Positions 26,102 to 35,279 of a stretch of 64,000 nt of DNA are shown here, one piece after another. The notes below the pieces were generated by a model that was not told the origin of the DNA, did no database searches, and worked only from the letters and a program-made list of their open reading frames with translations. The stretch is from an uncultured Pelagibacteraceae bacterium (GTDB lineage: Bacteria > Pseudomonadota > Alphaproteobacteria > Pelagibacterales > Pelagibacteraceae). Both the position numbers and the translations under genes were made by a program. Every line of letters begins with the position of its first letter. Position 1 is the stretch's first letter. The stretch is from the NCBI GenBank assembly GCA_902583585.1, contig CACHWN010000002.1, positions 91,620-155,619 on the forward strand. The letters are read 5' to 3'.

Positions 26102-27004
26102 CAAAGCTTTTGAAAAATATTCAGCATTAAAAGGTTGTAAGTCATCTTCCTTTTCTCCCATTCCAATCGCAACAATAGGCAAACCATATTTTTTGCAAAT
26201 AGCCAAAACTACCCCGCCCTTTGCGGTGCTATCAAGTTTTGTAATTATAAGACCTGTGAGATTATGAATTTTACTAAATTCCTCAACTTGATTTATTGCA
26301 TTTTGACCTGTGGTTGCATCAAGAACAAGAATTACCTCATTAGGAAAAGATTCATCAATTTTTTTTAGGACATTAATAATTTTTTTGTATTCTTCCATTA
26401 AATTCTTTTTATTTTGTAATCTTCCTGCAGTATCTATTAAAGCGACATCAATTTCATTTTTTTTGGCAAATTCAGCAGTTTTAAAAGCAACAGAGGCTGG
26501 GTCACTATTAATTTCCGATTTAATTATATCTACTTTTACTTTTGCAGCCCAAACTTGCAGTTGATCTATAGCCGCTGCTCTAAATGTATCGGCAGCTCCA
26601 AAAACAACGGATCTATTATTATCTTTAAAATATTTTCCAAGTTTTCCAATGCTAGTTGTTTTTCCAACGCCATTTACACCAGATACTACGATCACAGCAG
26701 ATTTTGCATTTCCCATTAGGCTTAAATCTTTTTCGTACTTTTGGAGATTTATCGCTAATTTATCAGCTAAGAGTTTTAAAATTTCTTTATGATTGCCTAA
26801 TTTTTTATCAACCTTTAAGGTTTCAAAATCTTTTCTAAGCTCTTTTGCTACATCAACACCGGCATCAGATGAAATGATTAATTCTTCAAATTCTTCAAGA
26901 ATGGCAGAGTCAATCTTTTTTTTAGAAAAAATATTTTTAAAGCCGTCTGTAAGACTTAATGAACTTTTTCCAAGTCCTGATTTAAACTTATCAAAAATTC
27001 CCAT
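26084..27004 (-). CDS. ftsY: Signal recognition particle receptor FtsY
   Basis: SRP receptor GTPase of 306 residues that docks the Ffh-ribosome complex at the inner membrane. It has a short basic N-terminus (no long acidic A domain, as in many alphaproteobacteria), the N domain helices, and the G domain with GVNGVGKTTS (109-118), DTFRAAAIDQL, DTAGRLQNK and TKLDSTAKGG. The C-terminus ends in the family's IAIGMGEKEDDLQPF. It lies downstream of dapF with a 1-nt gap, and its partner ffh is transcribed divergently just beyond dapF. Complete and unambiguous. Confidence 0.97.
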   Translation of the reverse strand: MGIFDKFKSGLGKSSLSLTDGFKNIFSKKKIDSAILEEFEELIISSDAGVDVAKELRKDFETLKVDKKLGNHKEILKLLADKLAINLQKYEKDLSLMGNAKSAVIVVSGVNGVGKTTSIGKLGKYFKDNNRSVVFGAADTFRAAAIDQLQVWAAKVKVDIIKSEINSDPASVAFKTAEFAKKNEIDVALIDTAGRLQNKKNLMEEYKKIINVLKKIDESFPNEVILVLDATTGQNAINQVEEFSKIHNLTGLIITKLDSTAKGGVVLAICKKYGLPIVAIGMGEKEDDLQPFNAEYFSKALLGIEA

Positions 27005-27005
27005 T

Positions 27006-27824
27006 TTATATTTCTACTTTTATATTCTTTATTTCTGACACTGGACCAGACATAAATATATTATTTTTTTCATCTAAAACTATATTTAAGATCCCCTCTT
27101 TAAATTTTATAGCAACTTCGTTTTCTATCAATTTATTATTTTTTCCAGCAACAGCTGTTGCGCAAGCTGCTGTTCCACATGCCTTAGTAAGTCCAGCACC
27201 TCTTTCCCAAACATTAACTAAAATATTTCTTTTATCTAAAATTTGAGCAAATGTTACATTTGTCTTTTCGGGAAATAATTCATGATTTTCAATTAAAGGT
27301 CCTATTACTTTCAAATCGTATTTAAAACAATCATCTACGAAAAAAACTATGTGGGGGTTTCCTACATTAAGACAAAACCCACCAGTAAACTTTTCGCCCT
27401 TGATATCTAGCGAGACGTCAGCAGTATTTACTTTTTTTGATAACGGAATATCTTCAAAATTAAATAAAGGTTTTCCCATTTCAAGCTCTACCATTAAATT
27501 TCCAACAATTTTAGCATTGAGACTTCGATTATTTGTTTTTAATTTAATTTGGTTAGTATTTAAATTTTTACTCAAAAGATAGGCAACACATCTCGAACCA
27601 TTGCCGCAGGCACTTACTTCACCACCGTCAGAATTAAAAATTGTTATCGGAAAAGAATTTTTTTTTTCTTTTTCAATAAAAATTATTTGATCAAAACCAA
27701 TGTTACTTCTTTTTCCTAACTCAATAATTTTATCTTTGGTCAGGTTGATAGGATTTGATCTTCTATCGATAATAATGAAATCATTACCCAATCCATCCAT
27801 TTTATATGCGTTAATCGTTGCCAT
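27006..27824 (-). CDS. dapF: Diaminopimelate epimerase
   Basis: Cofactor-independent racemase of 272 residues that converts LL- to meso-diaminopimelate for peptidoglycan and lysine. Both catalytic cysteines are present: Cys73 in SACGNGSRC and Cys216 in KACGTAACA. The N-terminal KMDGLGNDFIIID and the GNPHIVFFVD segment are typical. It is cotranscribed with ftsY and divergent from ffh; the spacer of about 164 bp holds the structured RNA candidate. Asd, upstream in the same pathway, is encoded further along the window at 34267. Confidence 0.97.
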   Translation of the reverse strand: MATINAYKMDGLGNDFIIIDRRSNPINLTKDKIIELGKRSNIGFDQIIFIEKEKKNSFPITIFNSDGGEVSACGNGSRCVAYLLSKNLNTNQIKLKTNNRSLNAKIVGNLMVELEMGKPLFNFEDIPLSKKVNTADVSLDIKGEKFTGGFCLNVGNPHIVFFVDDCFKYDLKVIGPLIENHELFPEKTNVTFAQILDKRNILVNVWERGAGLTKACGTAACATAVAGKNNKLIENEVAIKFKEGILNIVLDEKNNIFMSGPVSEIKNIKVEI

Positions 27825-27846
27825 AATTGATTAGTATAATTATTCA

Positions 27847-27875
27847 TTGACTTTTAAAACCCCAAATTGTAGTTT
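27847..27875 (+). promoter_or_regulatory. Candidate sigma-70 promoter for the ffh leader
   Basis: TTGACT (27847-27852) and TAGTTT (27870-27875) are spaced by exactly 17 nt. The -35 matches five of six consensus bases and the -10 three of six. Transcription would begin near 27882, directly before the first hairpin of the leader. This is the best-spaced promoter I can see in the window. Confidence 0.5.
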
Positions 27876-27881
27876 CCATGA

Positions 27882-27980
27882 ACTTTCCGCAAATACACTT
27901 GTTTTTGCGGTGCTCTTGAAATCAAGAGCGTCGACACTAGTCAGCGAAGGTTCGCCCACTAGTGCGATAGGTGTTGGACG
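27882..27980 (+). ncRNA. Structured leader RNA or small RNA upstream of ffh
   Basis: Three hairpins can form in about 100 nt ending just before the ffh ATG at 27989. Hairpin 1: CCGCAAA (27887-27893) with TTTGCGG (27904-27910). Hairpin 2: GCTCTTGA (27912-27919) with TCAAGAGC (27922-27929). Hairpin 3: CACTAGT (27935-27941) with ACTAGTG (27958-27964), enclosing GCGAA (27944-27948) with TTCGC (27951-27955); CGTC (27929-27932) could also pair with GACG (27977-27980). The stretch is much more GC-rich than its surroundings. I do not find the conserved SRP RNA tip sequence on either strand, so I do not call it ffs. It may be a cis-regulatory leader of the ffh-rpsP-trmD-rplS operon or a separate small RNA. 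Confidence 0.6.
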
Positions 27981-27988
27981 TTATAAAA

Positions 27989-29341
27989 ATGTTTGAAAAT
28001 TTAACAAATAAATTAGAAAATATTTTTTCTAAACTTAAAAGCGCTCCCTCATTGACTGAGGAGCAAGTTGACTCTGGCTTAAAAGAGATAAGATTAGCTT
28101 TATTAGAGGCTGATGTGGCTCTTCCAGTTACTAAAGAATTTATAGCCAATGTAAAACCAAAAGCTATTGGTAAAGAAATAATAAAATCAACATCTGCTGG
28201 TCAGATGATAGTTAAAATTGTATATGATGAACTAGTAAATATTTTAGGCTCTAAAAATGAAGAACTTAACTTCAAAGCTGTTCCACCAGTTTCTCTTTTA
28301 TTAGTTGGACTACAAGGTTCAGGTAAAACAACATCTGCAGCAAAACTAGCAAAAAATATAGAGAAGAATTATAAAAAAAAAGTAATGTTAGTTAGTTTAG
28401 ACGTTTACAGACCTGCTGCTCAAGAACAACTTAAATTACTTGCTGAAGCAAATGGTGTCCAATGTTTGCCTGTAGTTGAAAAACAACAACCAATCGATAT
28501 TACTAAGAGAGCTTTAAATGCAGCTAACCTTAATGGTTCAGATGTAATTATATTTGATACTGCAGGAAGAACCCAGATAGATTTACCAATGATGTCAGAG
28601 ATTAAGCAAATAAAAGATATTACAAAACCAGCTGAAACAATTTTAGTAGCTGACTCGTTGACAGGACAAATAGCTGTAAATGTTGCAAAAGAATTTGATA
28701 CTGCAGTAAATCTCTCTGGAATTATTCTAACAAGAGTTGATGGAGATTCTCGAGGAGGCGCAGCCTTAAGCATGAAATATGTAACAGGTAAACCGGTCAA
28801 ATATATTGGAGTTGGAGAAAAAATCTCTGATCTTGAACTTTTCCATCCTGACCGATTAGCTAACAGAATCCTGGGAATGGGCGATGTAGTAACTTTAGTA
28901 GAAAAAGCTCAACAAGATTTAAGTGAAGAAAAAATTAAAGAGACAGAAGATGAATTAAAAAAAGGAATATTTACAATGGACTCATATCTTTCCCAGTTAA
29001 GGCAAATGAAAAAAATGGGCGGAATGGAAGGGGTTATGTCTATGTTACCAGGAGTGAATAAAATGAAAGCAAAAATGGATCAAGCGAATATAGATGAAAA
29101 AATGTTAGTGGAGAATGAAGCAATTATTTTATCAATGACTAAAAATGAAAGAGAAAATCCAAAAATTATTAGCGGATCAAGACGTAAAAGAATTTCAAAA
29201 GGAGCAGGTGTAGATGTTTCAAAAATTAATAAACTATTAAAACAATTTAAAATGATGTCAGACATGATGAAAAAAATGTCTCAAGGAAAAAAAATTCCAT
29301 CCGGGATGATCCCAGATGAAATGCTCAATCAACTAAAATGA
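27989..29341 (+). CDS. ffh: Signal recognition particle protein Ffh
   Basis: SRP54-type GTPase of 450 residues that binds signal sequences and SRP RNA. The N domain is followed by the G domain with GLQGSGKTTSAAK (107-119), DVYRPAAQEQL, DTAGRTQID and TRVDGDSRGGAAL, then the methionine-rich M domain (MKKMGGMEGVMSMLPG and later MMSDMMKKMSQG). I choose ATG at 27989 (MFENLTNK); an upstream in-frame TTG at 27971 lies inside the structured leader and would add six residues foreign to the family. It begins the ffh-rpsP-trmD-rplS run, 10 nt before rpsP. Confidence 0.97.
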   Translation: MFENLTNKLENIFSKLKSAPSLTEEQVDSGLKEIRLALLEADVALPVTKEFIANVKPKAIGKEIIKSTSAGQMIVKIVYDELVNILGSKNEELNFKAVPPVSLLLVGLQGSGKTTSAAKLAKNIEKNYKKKVMLVSLDVYRPAAQEQLKLLAEANGVQCLPVVEKQQPIDITKRALNAANLNGSDVIIFDTAGRTQIDLPMMSEIKQIKDITKPAETILVADSLTGQIAVNVAKEFDTAVNLSGIILTRVDGDSRGGAALSMKYVTGKPVKYIGVGEKISDLELFHPDRLANRILGMGDVVTLVEKAQQDLSEEKIKETEDELKKGIFTMDSYLSQLRQMKKMGGMEGVMSMLPGVNKMKAKMDQANIDEKMLVENEAIILSMTKNERENPKIISGSRRKRISKGAGVDVSKINKLLKQFKMMSDMMKKMSQGKKIPSGMIPDEMLNQLK

Positions 29342-29351
29342 AAGGTATAAA

Positions 29352-29933
29352 ATGTTAAGAATAAGACTATCAATGGGAGGTGTAAGAAAAAGACCTATTT
29401 ATAAAATTGTAATTGCTGACAGTAGATATCCAAGAGACGGAAAATTTATTGAAAAAATTGGCTCTTACAATCCATTGCTTCCAAAAGATAAAAAGGAAAG
29501 AATTAAAGTAGAAGCCGAAAGAGTAAAATATTGGATGAGTAAAGGAGCTCAACCAACGATGAGAGTTTCTAGATTATTAGGAGAGGTGCAGTTAATACCA
29601 ATGCCAAAACCTGGGAACAATCCTCAAAAAGCAATACCAAAAAAAGACAGAAAAAAAGCTGAAGGAGATAAAAAAGAAGAAACTAAAAAGGACGCACCAG
29701 CAGCTGATGGTAAAAAGACAGATCAAAAAGCTGAAGTAAAAAAAGAGGATCCTAAAAAGGAACAACCTAAAGCAGAGGCTAAAAAGGAAGAGCCAAAGAA
29801 GGAAGAACCTAAAAAGGAACAACCTAAAGCAGAGGCTAAAAAGGAAGAACCAAAGAAAGAAGAACCTAAAAAGGAACAACCTAAAGCAGAGGCTAAAAAG
29901 GAAGAACCAAAGAAAGAAGAAAAAAAGGCTTAA
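29352..29933 (+). CDS. rpsP: 30S ribosomal protein S16 with long charged C-terminal tail
   Basis: The S16 core (about residues 1-85) is standard: MLRIRLSMGGVRKRPIYKIV, then DGKFIEKIGSYNPL and YWMSKGAQPT. It is followed by roughly 100 residues of Lys/Glu/Pro/Ala low-complexity sequence, making 193 residues against a usual 80-90. From residue 135 the tail consists of a 19-residue unit (KKEQPKAEAKKEEPKKEEP) starting at 135, 154 and 173. The tail is probably disordered and exposed on the ribosome; its function is unknown. In most proteobacteria rimM follows rpsP, but here trmD follows after 17 nt. Confidence 0.95.
   Translation: MLRIRLSMGGVRKRPIYKIVIADSRYPRDGKFIEKIGSYNPLLPKDKKERIKVEAERVKYWMSKGAQPTMRVSRLLGEVQLIPMPKPGNNPQKAIPKKDRKKAEGDKKEETKKDAPAADGKKTDQKAEVKKEDPKKEQPKAEAKKEEPKKEEPKKEQPKAEAKKEEPKKEEPKKEQPKAEAKKEEPKKEEKKA
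29754..29930 (+). repeat. 57-bp in-frame tandem repeat in the 3' part of rpsP
   Basis: Three near-identical 57-bp copies begin at about 29754, 29811 and 29868; the last copy diverges at its end. Each begins with AAAAAGGAACAACCTAAAGC and encodes the 19-residue unit of the S16 tail. The high nucleotide identity, including third positions, suggests recent expansion by slippage or unequal recombination. Copy number is likely to vary between strains, which is inference. Confidence 0.9.
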
Positions 29934-29950
29934 CCAAAAGGTAATTAGAG

Positions 29951-30652
29951 ATGTTAGAGGTAAAAATTTTTACTTTATATCCAGATTTATTTCCTGGTCC
30001 TTTAGATATCGGAATATTTAAAAAGGCAAAGGAGAACAAAATTTGGAATTTAAAAGTGATTAATATCAGGGATTATTCCAAAGATAATCATGGAACAGTT
30101 GATGACACACCTTTTGGAGGAGGAAGTGGAATGCTTTTACGCCCTGATATACTGGCTTCAGCACTTGATGATAATATAAAAAAAGGTGAAAAAATTATTT
30201 ACTTATCTCCAAGAGGTAAAAGATTTGATCAAAATGAAGCTAGATCTTTGAGCAAAGAAAAGAACTTAAACCTTATCTGTGGTCATTTTGAGGGAGTTGA
30301 TCAAAGACTCTTAGAGACAAGAAATATTGAAGAATATAGTTTAGGTGACTTTGTCCTATCAGGGGGAGAACCAGCCTCTTTTGTGCTAGTTGACGCTTTA
30401 GTAAGATTATTACCTGGAGTGTTAGGAAATAAAGATTCTGTTAAAGAAGAAAGTTTTGAAAATCACCTTTTAGAATATCCTCAGTATACCAAACCAAGAG
30501 AATGGGAAGGCAAAAGCCCTCCAGAGGTCTTATTTTCAGGCGATCATGCTAAAATAAAAGGGTGGCGTTTATCTCAATCAGAGGCTATAACACGTCGCCA
30601 GAGACCTGATCTTTGGAAAAAATATTTAGAGAAAAAAAATGAAAAACATTGA
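29951..30652 (+). CDS. trmD: tRNA (guanine-N1-)-methyltransferase TrmD
   Basis: Methylates G37 of tRNAs to prevent +1 frameshifting, using SAM bound in a SPOUT trefoil knot. Its 233 residues include [16 protein letters not shown], the [16 protein letters not shown] block with the catalytic Asp context, the knot sequences [12 protein letters not shown] and [11 protein letters not shown], and [14 protein letters not shown]. The C-terminal [21 protein letters not shown] is complete. It lies 17 nt after rpsP and overlaps rplS by 14 nt. Confidence 0.97.
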   Translation: MLEVKIFTLYPDLFPGPLDIGIFKKAKENKIWNLKVINIRDYSKDNHGTVDDTPFGGGSGMLLRPDILASALDDNIKKGEKIIYLSPRGKRFDQNEARSLSKEKNLNLICGHFEGVDQRLLETRNIEEYSLGDFVLSGGEPASFVLVDALVRLLPGVLGNKDSVKEESFENHLLEYPQYTKPREWEGKSPPEVLFSGDHAKIKGWRLSQSEAITRRQRPDLWKKYLEKKNEKH

Positions 30653-31148
30653 AGACATAAATAAAGCAGCAATTAAAAAGATAGTTGCTAATAAAAAAAT
30701 TACAGACTTTTCTCCTGGAGATACAATTAAAGTTGGTGTTAAAATTGTAGAAGGTAAAAGAGAAAGAATACAATACTTTGAAGGAGTTTGTATTGCTAAA
30801 AAAAATAGAGACATAAATTCATCTTTTACTGTTAGAAAAATATCATTTGGAGAAGGTGTAGAGAGAACTTTTGCACTTTACAGTCCTAATGTGGATTCAA
30901 TAAAAGTAATAAGATCTGGAAAAGTTAGAAGGGCAAAACTTTATTATTTAAGAGACAGAAAAGGAAAATCTGCGAGAATTGCTGAAAAAATTAAAAAGAA
31001 GATTGGTGTTGATGTTTCAGTCAAAACTGAGGAGCCAAATGTAAAACCGATCGAGCCTACTAAACAAGAGATTAAAGTTGAAGAAGATAAAAAAGAGGCC
31101 CCAAAAGTCGAAGCTAAAGCTGAAAAGCCAACTGGCGAAAAAAAATAA
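30639..31148 (+). CDS. rplS: 50S ribosomal protein L19 with charged C-terminal tail
   Basis: The L19 core (about residues 1-122) is normal: [32 protein letters not shown], then [16 protein letters not shown] and [19 protein letters not shown]19 lies at the 30S-50S interface. About 47 extra residues rich in Lys, Glu, Pro and Ala follow ([17 protein letters not shown]), bringing the length to 169 against a usual 115-125. The tail resembles that of S16 in the same operon in composition. The start overlaps trmD by 14 nt; leuC starts 6 nt downstream of the stop. Confidence 0.95.
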   Translation: MKNIEDINKAAIKKIVANKKITDFSPGDTIKVGVKIVEGKRERIQYFEGVCIAKKNRDINSSFTVRKISFGEGVERTFALYSPNVDSIKVIRSGKVRRAKLYYLRDRKGKSARIAEKIKKKIGVDVSVKTEEPNVKPIEPTKQEIKVEEDKKEAPKVEAKAEKPTGEKK

Positions 31149-31154
31149 AATTTA

Positions 31155-32552
31155 ATGTCAAAAACACTATACGATAAGATATGGGAAAACCATCTTGTTC
31201 ATGAACAAAGCGATGGAACATCGTTAATTTATGTTGATAGACATTTGGTTCATGAAGTTACAAGTCCCCAAGCTTTTGAAGGACTTAGATTACAAAAAAG
31301 AAAAGTCAGACGACCAGAATTAACACTTGCAGTACCTGACCATAATGTTCCTACAACTGATAGGTCCAAAGGCATAAATGATGAGGATTCTAGAATACAA
31401 GTCGAAACATTAAGAAAAAATTGCAAAGACTTTGGAGTAGAACTGTTTGATGTTAATGATAAGCGTCAAGGTATTGTCCATATTATAGGACCCGAACAAG
31501 GCTTCACCCAGCCAGGAACAGTAATAGTATGTGGAGATAGCCATACTGCAACACACGGAGCATTCGGAGCTTTAGCTTTTGGAATAGGAACATCTGAAGT
31601 CGAACATGTTCTTGCTACGCAAACTTTAATGCAGAAGAAATCAAAAAATTTAAGAATAAATGTGAATGGTAATTTACCAAAGGGTGTGACTGCAAAAGAT
31701 GTAATCTTAAAAATTATTGGTACAATTGGAACTGCGGGTGGAACTGGATATGTAATTGAATTCGCTGGAGATGTGATCAAAAACTTAAGCATGGAAGAGA
31801 GAATGACTGTTTGTAATATGACCATTGAAGCAGGCGCTAGAGCGGGTTTAATCGCACCAGATGAAAAGACGTTCAGTTATTTAAAAGGTAAAACGATGTC
31901 ACCTAAAGGTGAAAATTGGACTAAAGCTGAAGAATTTTGGAGAACCTTATATTCAGACAAAGACTGTAAATTTGATAAAGAGATAAATATAGATGGGAAA
32001 AATATAGAACCGTTAGTAACTTGGGGAACATCGCCTCAAGATGTATCTCCAGTAACTGGCGTAGTACCAGATCCTGAAAAAGAAAAGAATGAAGATAGAA
32101 AAATGGCTATGAAAAGATCTCTTCATTATATGGGCTTAAAAGCTAACACTAAAATTTCAGATATAAAAATTGACAAAATATTTATTGGTAGTTGCACAAA
32201 TGGAAGAATAGAGGATCTAAGATTGGCCGCTGATCTTTTGAAAGGCAAAAGAATTGCTAATAATGTTAGTGCTATGGTCGTACCGGGCTCTGGATTAGTT
32301 AAAGAGCAAGCTGAAAAAGAGGGATTAGATAAAATCTTTAAAAATGCAGGTTTTGAATGGAGAGAACCGGGCTGTTCAATGTGCTTAGGGATGAATCCAG
32401 ATCAATTAAAACCGAAAGAGAGATGTGCATCAACATCAAATAGAAATTTTGAAGGCAGACAAGGTCGAGGTGGAAGAACGCACCTGGTTAGTCCAGGTAT
32501 GGCTATTGCAGCTGCAATTAAAGGGCGATTAACAGACGTACGAGAGATATAG
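31155..32552 (+). CDS. leuC: 3-isopropylmalate dehydratase large subunit
   Basis: With LeuD it isomerises 2- to 3-isopropylmalate in leucine synthesis, using a 4Fe-4S cluster. The 465-residue protein has [21 protein letters not shown], and the three cluster cysteines in FIGSCTNGR and GCSMCLGMN. The C-terminal [22 protein letters not shown] is typical of LeuC. It begins 6 nt after rplS, so leucine genes may be transcribed from the ribosomal operon or from a promoter within rplS. No leader peptide or T-box-like element is seen. Confidence 0.97.
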   Translation: MSKTLYDKIWENHLVHEQSDGTSLIYVDRHLVHEVTSPQAFEGLRLQKRKVRRPELTLAVPDHNVPTTDRSKGINDEDSRIQVETLRKNCKDFGVELFDVNDKRQGIVHIIGPEQGFTQPGTVIVCGDSHTATHGAFGALAFGIGTSEVEHVLATQTLMQKKSKNLRINVNGNLPKGVTAKDVILKIIGTIGTAGGTGYVIEFAGDVIKNLSMEERMTVCNMTIEAGARAGLIAPDEKTFSYLKGKTMSPKGENWTKAEEFWRTLYSDKDCKFDKEINIDGKNIEPLVTWGTSPQDVSPVTGVVPDPEKEKNEDRKMAMKRSLHYMGLKANTKISDIKIDKIFIGSCTNGRIEDLRLAADLLKGKRIANNVSAMVVPGSGLVKEQAEKEGLDKIFKNAGFEWREPGCSMCLGMNPDQLKPKERCASTSNRNFEGRQGRGGRTHLVSPGMAIAAAIKGRLTDVREI

Positions 32553-32553
32553 A

Positions 32554-33162
32554 ATGGAAAAATTTAATGAGTTAAAATCAATACCATCATATTTATCATT
32601 ACAAAATATCGATACAGATATGATTATTCCTAAGCAGTTTTTAAAAACTATTAAAAGAACAGGTTTAGGAAAGAGTCTGTTCTATGAAATGCGATATGAT
32701 GAAAACGGAAATAAAATTGCTGATTTTATTCTTAATAAGGAACCTTATAACAAATCTAAAATTCTTTTAGCTGGCAAAAATTTTGGATGTGGTTCATCCA
32801 GAGAGCATGCTCCCTGGGCTCTTTCTGATTTTGGTATTAAAAGTGTAATAAGCTCAAGTTTTGCAGATATTTTTTACAATAATTGTTTTAAAAATGGAAT
32901 TCTTCCAATTAAGATCGATGATAAAATTGTAATTGAGTTAGCTGAGTATTGTAAGAGAAAAGAAGAAATTGAAATAAGTTTAGATAAGCAAGAAATAAGA
33001 TATGGTAATAAAGTTGCAAAGTTTGAACTAGATGCTTTTAAAAAGAAATGTTTGATGGAAGGATTAGACGACATAGCTCTTTCAATGGAAAAGATAAATA
33101 AAATAGATGATTTTGAGAAAAAATTACTAAATACAAAACCTTGGGTTTTAAATAATGGCTAA
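32554..33162 (+). CDS. leuD: 3-isopropylmalate dehydratase small subunit
   Basis: Swivelling-domain partner of LeuC, 202 residues. The family motifs [18 protein letters not shown] near the N-terminus and [20 protein letters not shown] in the middle, which shape the substrate pocket, are intact. It follows leuC by one base and overlaps leuB by 8 nt, so all three leu genes are coupled. Length matches the usual bacterial LeuD of about 200 residues. Confidence 0.97.
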   Translation: MEKFNELKSIPSYLSLQNIDTDMIIPKQFLKTIKRTGLGKSLFYEMRYDENGNKIADFILNKEPYNKSKILLAGKNFGCGSSREHAPWALSDFGIKSVISSSFADIFYNNCFKNGILPIKIDDKIVIELAEYCKRKEEIEISLDKQEIRYGNKVAKFELDAFKKKCLMEGLDDIALSMEKINKIDDFEKKLLNTKPWVLNNG

Positions 33163-34255
33163 AACTAGGAAGATTTTGCTTTTGCCTGGTGACGGTATCG
33201 GCCCAGAAGTAATTGCTGAAGTAAAAAAAATTCTTGAGTGGATGAACAAAACAAAATCTTTAGATTTTGTTTTAAGCCAGGAGTTAATCGGAGGCGCATC
33301 TATTGATGTTAATAAAGTTCCAATTACTGATGAGGTTTTCTATAAGTCTTTAGAGTCAGATGCTGTTATATTAGGCGCTTGCGGAGGACCGAAATGGGAT
33401 AATTTAGAATTTTCAAAAAAACCCGAAAGAGCTCTTTTAAAGCTGAGAAAGGAGTTAAAGTTATTTGCAAATTTAAGACCAGCTATTTGTTTTAAACAAT
33501 TGGTTGACTCTTCAACTCTTAAACCAGAGATCGTATCTGGCTTAGATATAATGATAGTAAGAGAGTTAACTGGAGGAATTTATTTCGGCGAACCAAGAGG
33601 AATTGAACCAATTGAAAATAACCAAAGGAAGGGAGTTAATACTCACACTTACACAACTGCCGAAGTTCATAGAATTGCTCGCGTAGCTTTTGATTTAGCA
33701 AAAAAAAGAAGAAACAAAGTTACTTCCTGTGAAAAGTCAAATGTAATGGAGGCAGGTTTATTGTGGAGAGAGGAGGTTCAGGCAATAAAAGATAAAGAGT
33801 TCAAAAAAGTTGAATTAAATCACATGTTTGCGGATAATTGTGCGATGCAGCTTTTAAGATATCCAAAACAATTCGATGTAATATTAGCTGATAATCTTTT
33901 TGGAGATATGTTATCTGACGAGGCGGCAATGTTAACTGGTTCTCTAGGGCTTTTGCCATCAGCCTCTTTAGGGTCAAAGGATAAAAACGGAAGGATTAGA
34001 TCACTTTACGAACCTGTTCATGGGTCTGCACCAGATATTCAAGGACAAAATATTGCTAATCCAATAGCTACCATTTTGAGTTTATCAATGGCCTTGAGAT
34101 ATTCTTTAGATTTAGGAAAAGAAGCAGATCTAATTGATATAGCAGTTCAAAGTGTTCTTGATGATGGATTAAGAACAAAAGATATAATGTCTAAGAACAT
34201 GAAAGAGGTTTCCACAACTGATATGGGTGATGCAATTATTGCGAAATTGAAATAA
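33155..34255 (+). CDS. leuB: 3-isopropylmalate dehydrogenase
   Basis: NAD-dependent oxidative decarboxylase of 366 residues that converts 3-isopropylmalate to the 2-oxo precursor of leucine. [12 protein letters not shown] near the start, the substrate arginines in [18 protein letters not shown], the [16 protein letters not shown] segment, the metal-binding Asp in [15 protein letters not shown] and the NAD-binding [18 protein letters not shown] are all present. It overlaps leuD by 8 nt and is followed 11 nt later by asd. Confidence 0.97.
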   Translation: MAKTRKILLLPGDGIGPEVIAEVKKILEWMNKTKSLDFVLSQELIGGASIDVNKVPITDEVFYKSLESDAVILGACGGPKWDNLEFSKKPERALLKLRKELKLFANLRPAICFKQLVDSSTLKPEIVSGLDIMIVRELTGGIYFGEPRGIEPIENNQRKGVNTHTYTTAEVHRIARVAFDLAKKRRNKVTSCEKSNVMEAGLLWREEVQAIKDKEFKKVELNHMFADNCAMQLLRYPKQFDVILADNLFGDMLSDEAAMLTGSLGLLPSASLGSKDKNGRIRSLYEPVHGSAPDIQGQNIANPIATILSLSMALRYSLDLGKEADLIDIAVQSVLDDGLRTKDIMSKNMKEVSTTDMGDAIIAKLK

Positions 34256-34266
34256 GGTAAAACATT

Positions 34267-35259
34267 ATGAATTTCGCAATTATTGGCGCTTCAGGAAACG
34301 TTGGAAGAAAAACAATAGAAATCTTAGAGAAATCTAAACTAGATTTCAATAAACTTTTCTTAGTAGCTTCACCAAAAAGCGCTGGAAAAAAAATAAAATT
34401 TAGAAATAAAGAAATTGAGATTGAAGCTCTAGAAAATTATGATTTTTCTAAAGCGCAAATTACTTTTTTTGCAGCAGGTAGCCAGATCGCCAAAGAATGG
34501 GCTCCAAATGCAGCAAAAAAAACAATTGTAATTGATAATTCGAGTTATTTTAGAATGAAGAAAGATGTTCCACTTGTTGTTTCAGAAGTTAATCCCGAAG
34601 CACTAGATAAACATAATAATATAATTTCAAACCCTAACTGCTCAACAATGCAAATGATTTTACCATTAAAACCTTTGCACGATGAATATAAGATTAAAAG
34701 AGTAATTGTTTCAACCTACCAAGCAGTATCTGGTGCAGGCAAAGCACCTATGGATGAACTTTTTAATCAAACAAAAAATTATTTAGATGGAAAAAAAATT
34801 AATTCTAAAAACTTTACTAAGCAAATAGCATTTAACTTAATACCTCACATCGACACTTTTGACAAAGATGGATATACAAAAGAAGAATTAAAGATGAGTA
34901 ATGAGACAAAAAAAATCTTAGATAGTGAAATTGATGTAACAGCAACTTGTGTGAGAGTGCCTGTAAGAACAGGTCATTCAGAGTCAATCAATATTGAATT
35001 TGATAACCTCTATGACTTTGAAAATATCATAAAAATTCTTAAAACTGCACCAGGATGTAAAGTAATTGATGAAAGAAAAGACGGAGGTTATATTACACCT
35101 ATAGAAGCTGAGGGTAATTATACAACTTTTATTTCTAGGATTAGGAAAGATAACTCAAATGTCAAAGCGATAAATTTGTGGGTAGTTTCTGATAACTTGT
35201 TAAAAGGCGCGGCTTTAAATACTGTTCAAATAGCTGAGTGTTTGATGAAAAAAATGTAA
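34267..35259 (+). CDS. asd: Aspartate-semialdehyde dehydrogenase
   Basis: Reduces aspartyl phosphate to aspartate semialdehyde, the branch point for lysine/DAP, threonine and methionine. The 330-residue protein has GASGNVGRKTIEIL for NADP, the catalytic Cys125 in SNPNCSTMQM, the QAVSGAGKAPMDEL segment and RVPVRTGHSESINIEF with the active-site His. Linkage of asd to leuB is common in proteobacteria. The 3' end comes 20 nt before the chosen sdhC start, so the biosynthetic and TCA genes run together without a clear terminator. Confidence 0.97.
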   Translation: MNFAIIGASGNVGRKTIEILEKSKLDFNKLFLVASPKSAGKKIKFRNKEIEIEALENYDFSKAQITFFAAGSQIAKEWAPNAAKKTIVIDNSSYFRMKKDVPLVVSEVNPEALDKHNNIISNPNCSTMQMILPLKPLHDEYKIKRVIVSTYQAVSGAGKAPMDELFNQTKNYLDGKKINSKNFTKQIAFNLIPHIDTFDKDGYTKEELKMSNETKKILDSEIDVTATCVRVPVRTGHSESINIEFDNLYDFENIIKILKTAPGCKVIDERKDGGYITPIEAEGNYTTFISRIRKDNSNVKAINLWVVSDNLLKGAALNTVQIAECLMKKM

Positions 35260-35279
35260 CTTTAGTTTATAATCTAATT

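Noticed and set aside
27882..27980. SRP RNA (ffs) beside ffh
   Set aside because: Size and position fit, but the conserved GGTCAGG...GGAAG...AGCAGCC tip is absent on both strands, and the region folds as three separate hairpins rather than one long rod.
27971..27988. Upstream TTG start for ffh
   Set aside because: It lies in the 3' arm of the leader structure, and the added residues are foreign to Ffh; the ATG at 27989 gives the family start.
28420..28800. Open frame of 126 codons on the minus strand within ffh
   Set aside because: Mirror of the conserved ffh GTPase domain; no independent start signal or family resemblance.
29592..29879. Phe/Leu-rich open frame opposite the rpsP tail
   Set aside because: A by-product of the AAG/GAA-rich repeat read in reverse, which gives TTC/CTT codons; not a credible membrane protein gene.
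29754..29930. Tandem repeat considered as a CRISPR-like array
   Set aside because: The copies are directly adjacent with no spacers and lie in frame inside rpsP, so they are a coding repeat.
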